From: Bacillus sp. FJAT-49711
GTDB taxonomy: Bacteria; Bacillota; Bacilli; Bacillales; Bacillaceae_C
Assembly: GCF_018343715.1 (NCBI RefSeq)
Contig: NZ_JAGYPL010000003.1
Span: forward strand, 86,759 to 150,758
DNA length: 64,000 nucleotides
Direction of reading: 5' to 3'
In this document: positions 8,691-16,312 of the stretch, piece by piece
How positions within the stretch are numbered: the stretch's first letter is position 1
Layout of the letters: the number at the start of each line of letters is the position of its first letter
The notes under the pieces: model-generated
Told to the model about the DNA's origin: nothing
The model's database searches: none
The model's input: only the letters and a program-made list of their open reading frames with translations
Translations under genes and position numbers: made by a program

Positions 8691-9923
8691 TTAATGTGCA
8701 AAGACCCGGCTTATCAAAATCATATAAAGGATTGAAAAAAGTGAGAAGGCCGATCCACCAATAGCAATGAACAATCCCGCATTATAAGCGATTCCTGCAA
8801 AAATAAACATAATGAAAAGGGCTACTAAGATTAATCCGTATTCCACTTTCTTTTCATTAAGCAAATCAGCCATTAACGGCGTTCCCGGTTTTCCGGCATG
8901 CGGTCCATATTTATGTGTCCACCATAAAAATGGTACTATTTTTGAAGCATAGCAAAGAATCGTAAATGACACCCAACCGCCAAGATAAATCCAGCCTGCT
9001 AAAGTAACCGATTTAGATTGAAGTAATTGATCAGGAACAAGTAAAGTGTACAACGTCAAACCAATCGCAAAAACCATAAGTGCTTGGCTAGCATAAACGG
9101 ACCATTTGATTCCGAGACCCGGATTTTGTTTGACGCGATGCTTTTTGATTTGTAGTAAATGGATATTGTATATGGTGATCGCCATTGTAATAATCAATAG
9201 AGAGGCCCATTTCGTCCAAACATTCCCTCCCAAAAGAAAGGACGCCACTCCGGATATAACTCCAATGTTCCATATTATCAATGTTGCTTTTTGTAATTTG
9301 ATTGGAAAATGGTGAGAAAGATAAAACATTGGCAGCATTTTATAACTAAATCCAGTTATAAGCATTCCAAACCAACCAATCGTTCCTAACCAAATGTGAG
9401 CTCCTAGCAATCTTTCGTGAAAGGAAGCCAAATTTCCTGTTATAAAATTTAACCCCATCGCCATTCCGAACATCCCAGTCAGTACTAAATACAAGACTGC
9501 ACATGCTGCACTGATTGTAATGGCATCCCAGTGCTTCGCTCTAAACAAAGTAACCGCCATATTCCAAGCGAATAACAAAATTCCAATAAAGGCAACTGTG
9601 GCAAATCCACCAATCATTAGTACTTTTCCGCTCCAAAAGCCATACAAAAGACCACATAACCCAATCGTAAAAAATGCATAATGAATAAATCCTAGTGTTT
9701 CGCTATATATTTTTGATTGGAGAATGACATGGATAAGTTGGTATACCGCACCCATCGCAAGCATCGTCGCCCATCCAAGAATAAATAAGTGGGTATGAAA
9801 CCAACCGCTTGGTCCACGTAAACCTACATTGATCCACTCATATAGTGAGAAAAGCGATAGGATATGAAAAAGTACAAAACCAACCATTCCCGTAATAATA
9901 AATGAAAATGGGAGACGGAACAT
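8691..9923 (-). CDS. Polytopic COX1/NnrS-like membrane protein (copy 1)
   Basis: 410 residues with about 12 hydrophobic helices. The patterns WFHTHLFILGWATMLAMGAVYQ (about 41-62), LLGAHIWLGTIGWFGMLITGFSYKMLPMF and ASKIVPFLWWTHKYGPHAGK recall heme-copper oxidase subunit I or NnrS proteins, with several helix-borne histidines that could bind heme. The full set of copper ligands of a true oxidase is not evident, so terminal oxidase activity is unlikely. A related protein is encoded at 14395-15633. Fourth gene of an Fnr-box operon; a role in NO, nitrite or heme/copper handling is inference. Confidence 0.7.
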   Translation of the reverse strand: MFRLPFSFIITGMVGFVLFHILSLFSLYEWINVGLRGPSGWFHTHLFILGWATMLAMGAVYQLIHVILQSKIYSETLGFIHYAFFTIGLCGLLYGFWSGKVLMIGGFATVAFIGILLFAWNMAVTLFRAKHWDAITISAACAVLYLVLTGMFGMAMGLNFITGNLASFHERLLGAHIWLGTIGWFGMLITGFSYKMLPMFYLSHHFPIKLQKATLIIWNIGVISGVASFLLGGNVWTKWASLLIITMAITIYNIHLLQIKKHRVKQNPGLGIKWSVYASQALMVFAIGLTLYTLLVPDQLLQSKSVTLAGWIYLGGWVSFTILCYASKIVPFLWWTHKYGPHAGKPGTPLMADLLNEKKVEYGLILVALFIMFIFAGIAYNAGLFIAIGGSAFSLFSILYMILISRVFAH

Positions 9924-9938
9924 TTTTCTCGCCCCCTC

Positions 9939-10478
9939 TTATACTTTTTTGATCTTAACCTTTGCAGATCCGTCTTCTTGTTCTTCTACTTCAAATGGGT
10001 AACCGAGGCTATTTAATTCTTCGATTAGAAAAACTGGAACTCGATCATTGTGAATATGAACCTCATCACCAGGAAGACTGCGATCTAATGCTGCAAGAGT
10101 TCGCATCATCGGTTGAGGCGGTTCTAACCCTCGATTATCTAATGAATGTGTTTTTGGTGATCCATCCACTGACCTTCTAGAAGTTTGACGAGTTTTTTCC
10201 ATTAGATCCGACTCATTCAGATCCAATAAATGCTTATTCTTTTTGTTAACAAAGGTTACAATCCAATGGTCTTTTTCAATTTTCTCCACCTTGTTAACAA
10301 ACCCCCTTACCTTTAAAAGACCTAATAAAGGAGTAGGCTTGAATGTAGCATGAAGAACAAAGATATCGTCTATTTTCAAATCTTTTACGGTGTCCATTAT
10401 TAATTGAAAAGGCTCAAGCTTTTTTCGTAAGTGAGGTCGAACGTCCAGTTCAACTATATTTCGATTTTCTTTTTCCAA
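9939..10478 (-). CDS. Tandem DUF2249 domain protein
   Basis: 179 residues with two DUF2249 domains. The N-terminal copy (about 8-85) starts VELDVRPHLRKKLEPF. The C-terminal copy (about 112-178) starts LDNRGLEPPQPMMRTLAALDRSLPGDEVHIHND. DUF2249 is a small TusA-like fold often found near hemerythrins and nitrogen-oxide respiration genes in low-oxygen regulons, with no fixed enzymatic role. TTG start at 10478 with GAGGTG 7 nt upstream. That ribosome site directly follows the TAA at 10493, an operon-style junction with the frame upstream. Confidence 0.82.
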   Translation of the reverse strand: MEKENRNIVELDVRPHLRKKLEPFQLIMDTVKDLKIDDIFVLHATFKPTPLLGLLKVRGFVNKVEKIEKDHWIVTFVNKKNKHLLDLNESDLMEKTRQTSRRSVDGSPKTHSLDNRGLEPPQPMMRTLAALDRSLPGDEVHIHNDRVPVFLIEELNSLGYPFEVEEQEDGSAKVKIKKV

Positions 10479-10492
10479 AGCGAAATCACCTC

Positions 10493-10645
10493 TTAGTCAG
10501 CACCTATTTTACGGCCAAGCGCATGCAGCCATCGACTAGCTAACTTCCCCGCCTTTTCTCTTGTGTAGTCCATAGTGAATCCTCTTACCGAACTCATCGT
10601 GTTTTCCAAAGGCTTCTGAAGTTTATACGTCGATGGACCGAACGC
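10493..10645 (-). pseudogene. In-frame C-terminal extension beyond the stop of the 112-aa gene
   Basis: Immediately after the TAA at 10646-10648 the same frame stays open for 50 codons and ends at a TAA (10493-10495) that abuts the ribosome site of the next gene. The translated stretch has normal protein composition (a KLQKPLENTMSSVRGF segment, then a basic helix EKAGKLASRWLHALGRK). The simplest reading is one ~162-residue gene interrupted by a nonsense codon or a sequence error. A separate small gene starting at the internal ATG is possible but has only a weak ribosome site. Confidence 0.55.
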
Positions 10646-10984
10646 TTACGCCTTTCTTACTAACGCATCATATTTTTTCGCTTCGGGATACAGACCCGCC
10701 ATTCCACCATAAAGTGAGTAGAAAAAACTATCGGGAGCATCTAGTGAAAAAGATAAATATTGTTTCGGATCCATTCCGAGCATTTTCTCAAATAACTTCG
10801 CACTGTCATACGCATAAAAACAAAAATACGTATATTCGAATTCAGGCATTTTTTCAAAAGTTGTTACGATATCATGTGCATATTCTTCAATGTTTGAAGC
10901 TGCTTCTTGAACCATTGAAATCGCGTCTTCAATCGATACAACAATTTTTATCGTTTTTTCATCAATAATTTCTACGTTTGCCAT
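10646..10984 (-). CDS. Unknown protein in the DUF2249 operon (possibly truncated)
   Basis: 112 residues, not recognised. It begins with a beta-rich stretch (VEIIDEKTIKIVVS), then helices with aromatic residues (EFEYTYFCFYAYDSAKLFEKMLG) and a FFYSLYGGMAGLYPEAKKYDAL segment. Soluble and acidic, no signal peptide. ATG with GGGAGGT upstream, 20 bp after the first DUF2249 gene. The reading frame continues for 50 codons past the stop, so the functional product may originally have been about 162 residues. Its operon partners point to a low-oxygen or nitrogen-oxide related role, but no biochemical function can be claimed. Confidence 0.65.
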   Translation of the reverse strand: MANVEIIDEKTIKIVVSIEDAISMVQEAASNIEEYAHDIVTTFEKMPEFEYTYFCFYAYDSAKLFEKMLGMDPKQYLSFSLDAPDSFFYSLYGGMAGLYPEAKKYDALVRKA

Positions 10985-11004
10985 GGCAACCGACCTCCCG
11001 GCAA

Positions 11005-11238
11005 TTATAGTCTTTCTATTTTAATTTGAAATGTCTCCGGTCCTCGTTCAATGTATTCCCAATCAAATTCGCCAGGGAACATAGATTCAAATTGAAAATG
11101 TAAAGGGACTGGATCATGGTCGTTAACAATAAGCATCGCTTCCGAAGGAGTTAGCTTTTTAAACGTTTCGAAAATCACCTTATGCTTTAAGTGTGGTGGA
11201 TATTCTGTAACCTTGACTGTTTCTGTTATAGTTGACAT
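11005..11238 (-). CDS. Single-domain DUF2249 protein
   Basis: 77 residues forming one DUF2249 domain: YPPHLKHKVIFETFKKLTPSEAMLIVNDHDPVPLHFQFE, then the closing strand ETFQIKIERL. First gene of the operon that continues through the unknown protein, tandem-DUF2249 protein, COX1/NnrS-like protein and MIP18 factor. Start ATG with AGGAGG upstream; an Fnr-type promoter lies 37-79 bp upstream. The family is a TusA-like small fold of uncertain role, common in anaerobic or nitrogen-oxide regulons. Confidence 0.85.
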   Translation of the reverse strand: MSTITETVKVTEYPPHLKHKVIFETFKKLTPSEAMLIVNDHDPVPLHFQFESMFPGEFDWEYIERGPETFQIKIERL

Positions 11239-11274
11239 TTTTCATTCCTCCTATGATCATTGTTTACATTCTTT

Positions 11275-11317
11275 AGTTTAGACGGGAATGGAATAAGTTA
11301 CTGTGATTTACGTCACA
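11275..11317 (-). promoter_or_regulatory. Fnr-type promoter of the DUF2249 operon
   Basis: TGTGACGTAAATCACA (11302-11317, reverse strand) is an exact TGTGA-N6-TCACA palindrome. It is followed after 21 nt by a TAAACT -10 (11275-11280). This spacing puts the box centre near -41.5, the class II activator position used by Bacillus Fnr. Confidence 0.85.
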
Positions 11318-11403
11318 TAATTGAAAACAATTCTCAATAGGGGATGTGTTCGTCTTTTGGGCTCGATTCTGTAATCGTAGGGCTTTGCCATGTTCATCGT
11401 AAA

Positions 11404-11710
11404 TTAGTCTATTATTCTCGACTAAAGCCAGTAGCTTCGTTTTTTCATCGAGAATTAACCTCTTATTCTCGACTAAAACCAGTAGCTCCTTTTTTCATCG
11501 AGAATTAACCTCTTATTCTCGACTAAACCCAGCAGCTCTGTTTTTTCATCGAGAATTAACCTTTTATTCTCGACTAAAACCAGCAGCTCCGTTTTTTTAT
11601 CGAGAATTAACCTCTTATTCTCGACTAAAACCAGTAGCTCCTTTTTTTCATCGAGAATTAACCTCTTATTCTCGACTAAACCCAGCAGCTCTGTTTTTTC
11701 ATCGAGAATC
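11404..11710. repeat. Minisatellite of six ~51-bp units, each with a hairpin
   Basis: About six tandem units of 50-51 bp in the gap between hemY/cgoX and the DUF2249 operon. Each unit junction contains TCGAGAAT-N9-ATTCTCGA, an 8-bp perfect inverted repeat, then a GTAGCTCC-like core and a T run. Units 2-3 and 5-6 are nearly identical pairs, which suggests a later duplication of a two-unit block. Unit length is not a multiple of three and there is no ORF. The rest of 11239-11747 holds only the Fnr promoter. Confidence 0.9.
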
Positions 11711-11747
11711 CCTTATGAGGTCATTCGCAACATCCCGTATAAGTTCT

Positions 11748-13175
11748 TCACAGAGCAGTTAAATATTCAAAAGTTTCCATCGCTGCTTTTTTCCCATGCT
11801 GAATGCAATCTGGGATCCCAACTCCATCGTAGCCAGCACCGCATAAATAGATGCCTGGCCTATTAATTTCTAATTGATTTCTTATTATCTTTAGCTGTTC
11901 TTTATGCCCGACGGGATATTGAGGCATGGAATCAAAGCAGCGGGTAATTTCAGTAAAGTATGGCTTCGCCGTGATTCCCATCATATCGTGTAAATCCTTG
12001 CTTACAGCAGAAAGCAGCTCTTGGTCCGATAGTTTCAACCATTCCTGGGAACCGGCTCGTCCGACAAATACTCTAAAAAGAACATTTCCAGAAGGTGTGG
12101 TATGAAGCCACTTTGATGATAGCCATGTACATGCGGTCATCGTCCTTCCTTCTTTACGAGGAACAAGAAAACCAGAACCATTTAGTGGAAAAGCAACATC
12201 TTCTTTTTTGAAGGCCAAAACTATATTTGCAACTGATACATACGGTATTTCCTCTAGCCATTTCACATTAGGAAGTTCTGGCAAAAGCCTCGCTGCCTTT
12301 GATGTTGGCATTGCCAAAACTAAACCATCTGCTTGGAGTTCTGTACCATTTTCAAGAATTAGCTTATATCCCTTTTCACATTTCGTTAATTTTTCTATTT
12401 CTTGACCTTTCAGAATCTCAATCGGGTGTAAAGCTTCTACGAGGCGATCGATTAATGTAGATAACCCATTTTTATAACTGAGAAACATACTTTTCTTAGC
12501 TGCTTCAGGCAAACCTGTTATAGGCTGCGGCGAATGACGACTAGTTACGATTCCTTTTATTAAACTGCGATGTTTTTCCTCCATTAACTTAAATTGAGGA
12601 AACGTCGAATCTATACTAAGGAATCGTGCATCACCGGAATAAATGCCGGAGAGAAGGGGCTCTGTAATATTTTCTAATACTTCCTTCCCAAGTCTCCGTT
12701 CAATAAAATGCCCTAGTGATTCGTCGCCGCCTTCTTTTCTTTTTGGTAAAACTAAATCCATCGCTGCGCGAATTTTTCCAAGCGGTGATATTAAACCCGT
12801 TTTAATAAAAGGAAAGACCTTTGTGGGGATTCCAAAAACTAAACCTGGCGGCATTGGATGAAGTTTTCCTTTATTCAAAATAAAAGTAGACTTCGCTTTT
12901 GGGTTTGTTCCCACCAATTCATCTTCAAGGCCCAATTCTTTTGTAAGCTCTATGATTGGCTGCTTCCTTGCTAGAAAGGAATCTGGGCCTTTTTCGATAA
13001 TGAATCCATCGTGATGGAGTGTTTGAATTTTGCCCCCTAGGCGATCACTTTTTTCTACAATAGTAATATCTACAGGAATTTGCTGCTCCTCAAATATTTT
13101 CTTCGTGTAAAATGCAGCACTTAACCCCGTGATACCCCCGCCTACAATGACAACTTTTTTTCGCAAATTCTCCAT
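11748..13175 (-). CDS. hemY: HemY/CgoX coproporphyrinogen (protoporphyrinogen) oxidase
   Basis: About 475 residues, the length of Gram-positive HemY. The N-terminal FAD-binding motif KKVVIVGGGITGLSAAFY is followed by the DRLGGKIQT loop. The C-terminal FAD signature GIYLCGAGYDGVGIPDCIQHG is also clear. In Firmicutes this enzyme acts in the coproporphyrin branch, oxidising coproporphyrinogen III to coproporphyrin III, normally with O2. The ATG at 13175 sits one base after the radical SAM stop; longer starts overlap that gene. Co-transcription with a radical SAM gene behind an Fnr-type box is unusual for an O2-using enzyme. Confidence 0.9.
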   Translation of the reverse strand: MENLRKKVVIVGGGITGLSAAFYTKKIFEEQQIPVDITIVEKSDRLGGKIQTLHHDGFIIEKGPDSFLARKQPIIELTKELGLEDELVGTNPKAKSTFILNKGKLHPMPPGLVFGIPTKVFPFIKTGLISPLGKIRAAMDLVLPKRKEGGDESLGHFIERRLGKEVLENITEPLLSGIYSGDARFLSIDSTFPQFKLMEEKHRSLIKGIVTSRHSPQPITGLPEAAKKSMFLSYKNGLSTLIDRLVEALHPIEILKGQEIEKLTKCEKGYKLILENGTELQADGLVLAMPTSKAARLLPELPNVKWLEEIPYVSVANIVLAFKKEDVAFPLNGSGFLVPRKEGRTMTACTWLSSKWLHTTPSGNVLFRVFVGRAGSQEWLKLSDQELLSAVSKDLHDMMGITAKPYFTEITRCFDSMPQYPVGHKEQLKIIRNQLEINRPGIYLCGAGYDGVGIPDCIQHGKKAAMETFEYLTAL

Positions 13176-13176
13176 A

Positions 13177-14286
13177 TTAGACACATCCTTCATGGCTGTT
13201 ATGAGATTTCCAAGCCTTTGGGATATAGGAACAATATGGTTCACTTTCTAAATAGTCACCCGTAACGGCATATGCTCTTGCTCTGGAGCCTCCGCAAATT
13301 TCCTTAAATTCGCAAACGCCGCATTTCCCTTTTAATAATGACTTGTCGCGTAATTGCTTCATGACAGGAGAGTTGCGATAAATATCGATTAACGATTGTT
13401 CCCTGACATTCCCGCAAACAACTGGAAGAAATCCACTCGGATACACATCACCAATATGACTAATGAAAACGAAGCCATCTCCATCATTTACACTTTTATG
13501 TGCACGCCCCAGGAAATCAGGCCGCTTTAATTCCGTATTAGACAAACCTAAACGCTCTTTCTCTTGCATAAATACTCTTCGATAATGTGGAGCTTCAGTT
13601 GTTTTTACTCCAAATGGCATTTTTTGCTGTACTTGATACAACCATTTCATGACCTCCTCATGCTTTTCGGGAGTAATGATATCTTTTTGCATTCCTCTTC
13701 CTGTTGGTACGAGGAAAAACAAGCTCCACAACACCGCTCCCATTTCTTTAACCTTTTCAGCAATCGCTTCTAGATCATGAAGATTATAATTAGATACAGT
13801 CGTATTCACTTGAATAGGAATTTGAAGTTCTTTTAAATATTCAATCCCTCTCATCGTCATATCGTAGGAACCTCTCGTTCCTCTAAAATGATCGTGAATT
13901 TCTGCACAAGAACCATCAAGACTGAAAGCCCATCTCGACAATCCAACCTCTTTTGCTTTCTCAATCGCCTTTTTCGTTACTCTTGGCGTAGCACTAGGTG
14001 TCATGGAAACAGGCAATTTTTTCTCCTCAATCGCATATTTAGCTAATTCATATAAATCTGGACGCATCAAAGGATCTCCACCAGTAAAAACAAATAAAGG
14101 GCGATCCATTTTTGCGATATCATCAATTAACCTTTTGCCTTCTTCAAAGGAAAGCTGCCGAGGATCTGCTTTATATTGCGCTTCTGCACGGCAGTGTAAG
14201 CATTTCAAAGCACAAGCTCTTGTCACTTCCCAAATAACGATAAAAGGATTTTCGTTATAATCTCTTTCATTCAATAAAGGTATCAT
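13177..14286 (-). CDS. Radical SAM/SPASM protein, AhbD/NirJ-like (TIGR04053-type)
   Basis: 369 residues. The radical SAM cluster motif CALKCLHC (CX3CX2C) lies near residue 24, followed by FVFTGGDPLMRPDLY. A C-terminal SPASM-like cysteine region (CGVCEFKEICGG and EPYCSYIP) would hold a second [4Fe-4S] cluster. Relatives include heme synthase AhbD, NirJ and uncharacterised Bacillus proteins. Its link to hemY (one base apart) suggests a tetrapyrrole-modifying role, perhaps oxygen-independent heme maturation; this is inference. The ATG at 14286 follows AAAGGAG. Confidence 0.83.
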   Translation of the reverse strand: MIPLLNERDYNENPFIVIWEVTRACALKCLHCRAEAQYKADPRQLSFEEGKRLIDDIAKMDRPLFVFTGGDPLMRPDLYELAKYAIEEKKLPVSMTPSATPRVTKKAIEKAKEVGLSRWAFSLDGSCAEIHDHFRGTRGSYDMTMRGIEYLKELQIPIQVNTTVSNYNLHDLEAIAEKVKEMGAVLWSLFFLVPTGRGMQKDIITPEKHEEVMKWLYQVQQKMPFGVKTTEAPHYRRVFMQEKERLGLSNTELKRPDFLGRAHKSVNDGDGFVFISHIGDVYPSGFLPVVCGNVREQSLIDIYRNSPVMKQLRDKSLLKGKCGVCEFKEICGGSRARAYAVTGDYLESEPYCSYIPKAWKSHNSHEGCV

Positions 14287-14325
14287 ATATAGATCTCCTT
14301 TCTTGCGGATAAAACCGCTAAACAT

Positions 14326-14368
14326 AGGCTACTAAAAAAATAGTAATCATTCTGTGAGGAAAATCACA
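14326..14368 (-). promoter_or_regulatory. Fnr-type promoter of the radical SAM-hemY operon
   Basis: TGTGATTTTCCTCACA (14353-14368, reverse strand) is an exact TGTGA-N6-TCACA box 67 bp upstream of the radical SAM start. The hexamer 21 nt downstream is TAGCCT, a weaker -10 than at sister promoters. Confidence 0.72.
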
Positions 14369-14394
14369 CAAACCTATATTTTTATTTAGGAGAT

Positions 14395-15633
14395 TTAATA
14401 ACGAAATACCTTAAACAATTCCGCTATGTAGATCATAACGCAACCTACAGCAAGGATTTGTCCTAAAACTGCAACGATCGTTAATTGAAAAATAAATCCA
14501 AAAATAAGTGTCGAAATGCCAAATAAATACACGCAAAGTTCCCAAGTCATGCGATCCCCTGGCAACATTTCATACAAAAGCACAGCGGTTTTTCGATCTT
14601 CTTTCGTCCGATAACGATATGGCCACCATAAAAAAGGAATAATTTTATACAAATAACTTAAGATGGATGCTGAGAACCACCCTAAAATAAGTATAATGAT
14701 AAATTCCTCCTGCATTCGCTCTATTAAATTTGAAACTAAAAATAAAAAGTAGATGATGGGAATGAGATAAAAAGCGACCCTAACTGTTCCAATCGGCAAT
14801 CTCCCTCTTCTGTATTTGCGAACTTGAAACATATATAGTACAAACCAGCCTAAAGCAACGATCATGATAAATTTCCCGACAATGGCGAGCCAATTAAATG
14901 AAAGCCAAAATGAGAAGACGTGTAACCATAAGCCGATATGAAAAAGCCCGACGATCCAATAAGACGATGTAGTTGCTTTTTTTGTCGACACATAAAACAT
15001 TGGAAGCAGCTTGAAACTATATACCATAATTAATCCAGACAACCAACCGGCAATCCCCATCCACAAATGACTTTTAAAAACAGCCTCGTATTTTTCAATA
15101 ATCATACCGTATCCATAACCAAGGCCCATCATCGTTCCAAGGAAAATCGTCATTAAGAAAGCCGCAAGCGAAAGACATACCCCAAAAACAAATACATTCC
15201 ATATCCTTTTTCGAATAAATGTCATACAGAGATTAAAAACGTAAAGAAGTCCCCCAATAACAATGAAGCATCCTCCTAAAACAACGAGTTTCATATTGAT
15301 AAAAAAGCCGCTCACTAGTCCAAGGAATCCTACGAGATAAAAGAAAAAATGGATATACCCAATCGCTCTGCTATACAGTGAGGTTACCAAAACAATTTGC
15401 GTAATTTGGTAGCTTGCCCCCATCGCAACCATTGTTGCCCATCCCAACAAAAAAATGTGGGCTAAAAACCATCCTTTTGGATTTCGAAATGATTCTAACT
15501 GAATAAGATCAGGTATAAACCAGACGGTTGCAATCATCCCAATAACAAAGAGCGCCATGCCGGTCGAAAAAAAAGAAAAGGTTAACTTTAAAATATGTAA
15601 ATGTGGTGGAATTTTCCTTGTTTTTGAAATCAT
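14395..15633 (-). CDS. Polytopic COX1/NnrS-like membrane protein (copy 2)
   Basis: 412 residues with about 12 membrane helices, paralogous to the protein at 8691-9923. Shared landmarks are GWFLAHIFLLGWATMVAMGASYQ, KSHLWMGIAGWLSGLIMVYSFKLLPMFYVS and YKIIPFLWWPYRYR. The HLWMGIAGW and HIFLLGW histidines occupy the same places in both paralogs and are candidate heme ligands. It is divergent from ylbF and shares one Fnr-type box with it; the radical SAM operon follows behind its own box. Function unknown; respiratory or NO-related by context. Confidence 0.7.
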   Translation of the reverse strand: MISKTRKIPPHLHILKLTFSFFSTGMALFVIGMIATVWFIPDLIQLESFRNPKGWFLAHIFLLGWATMVAMGASYQITQIVLVTSLYSRAIGYIHFFFYLVGFLGLVSGFFINMKLVVLGGCFIVIGGLLYVFNLCMTFIRKRIWNVFVFGVCLSLAAFLMTIFLGTMMGLGYGYGMIIEKYEAVFKSHLWMGIAGWLSGLIMVYSFKLLPMFYVSTKKATTSSYWIVGLFHIGLWLHVFSFWLSFNWLAIVGKFIMIVALGWFVLYMFQVRKYRRGRLPIGTVRVAFYLIPIIYFLFLVSNLIERMQEEFIIILILGWFSASILSYLYKIIPFLWWPYRYRTKEDRKTAVLLYEMLPGDRMTWELCVYLFGISTLIFGFIFQLTIVAVLGQILAVGCVMIYIAELFKVFRY

Positions 15634-15664
15634 TTCCTCACCTCTCTATCAGTTTTTCTGATTA

Positions 15665-15734
15665 CGTTTAACATGTCAAATCAAAAGTAAATGTGAGTTC
15701 TATCACAGTATTTCTAAAAAAAGAAATGTAAAGT
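15665..15734. promoter_or_regulatory. Shared divergent Fnr-type promoter
   Basis: One exact palindromic box, TGTGAGTTCTATCACA (15692-15707), serves both directions. To the right, 21 nt away, is TAAAGT (15729-15734) for the ylbF-family gene. To the left on the reverse strand, also 21 nt away, is TAAACG (15665-15670) for the membrane protein gene. A single dimer could activate both. Confidence 0.85.
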
Positions 15735-15763
15735 TAAATAAAAATAAGAAAGAGGCGATTCAA

Positions 15764-16180
15764 GTGGTTATAAAAATGGATAAACAACCAGTTTATGAAT
15801 ATATGGAAGAACTTTGTGCTGCTTTATTAGAGCAAGAGGCATACACAGATTTGAAGGATATGATTAATCATTTTTACGAAGATGAGAATGCCATTAAGCA
15901 ATACGAGCATTTTAAAGAGAAGCAGGGATATCTCTACGACAAAGAGCAACAAGGGATTGAATTAACTGAAGAAGAAATTAGTGATTATAACGAGGAAGAG
16001 CTTGAACTATTTAACAATGATCGTATCCGCCAATTCTTATATGCGCAGAGAGAATTTAATGATCTCCAAAGTATCATTAACCAATATTTTCAAAAGACAG
16101 TTGAACTTGGCACACTTCCGAAACGAAGGGAAATAAAAAAAGGGGGCTGCGGATGCGGTGGAAGCTGCGGCGGCCATTAA
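15764..16180 (+). CDS. YlbF-family protein with Cys/Gly-rich C-terminal tail
   Basis: 138 residues. The helical YlbF/YmcA (Com_YlbF) core spans about 8-118 (VYEYMEELCAALLEQEAYTDLKDMINHFYED; RQFLYAQREFNDLQSIINQYFQKTVE). The protein ends in GGCGCGGSCGGH, giving three clustered cysteines and a terminal histidine that could hold a metal or Fe-S cluster. B. subtilis YlbF and YmcA act with YaaT in a complex that binds [4Fe-4S] clusters and affects mRNA processing. GTG start at 15764 with AGAGGCG upstream. Driven by the shared Fnr-type box, so probably made at low oxygen. Confidence 0.82.
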   Translation: MVIKMDKQPVYEYMEELCAALLEQEAYTDLKDMINHFYEDENAIKQYEHFKEKQGYLYDKEQQGIELTEEEISDYNEEELELFNNDRIRQFLYAQREFNDLQSIINQYFQKTVELGTLPKRREIKKGGCGCGGSCGGH

Positions 16181-16190
16181 TTTATACAAT

Positions 16191-16230
16191 AACAAAAAAC
16201 GGTATGCTTTAGCTGCCGTTTTTTGTTGTT
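16191..16230 (+). terminator. Terminator after the YlbF-family gene
   Basis: Strong hairpin AACAAAAAACGG/CCGTTTTTTGTT with the T tract inside the stem, starting 10 nt after the stop. Confidence 0.85.
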
Positions 16231-16312
16231 CATAAAGTCTTACTGGAAAAAAGAGAAAAAATACATAAGCTGCGTTATAATTAAAAAGAGAATATAAGGA
16301 AGTTGGGATTTA

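Noticed and set aside
8691..9923. Functional terminal oxidase subunit I
   Set aside because: General resemblance exists, but the helix pattern with the complete heme and CuB histidine set was not found and no subunit II is adjacent.
11404..11710. CRISPR or terminator cluster
   Set aside because: Whole unit is conserved, so not CRISPR; the hairpins are not each followed by a T run directly after the stem, so they are not a standard terminator series.
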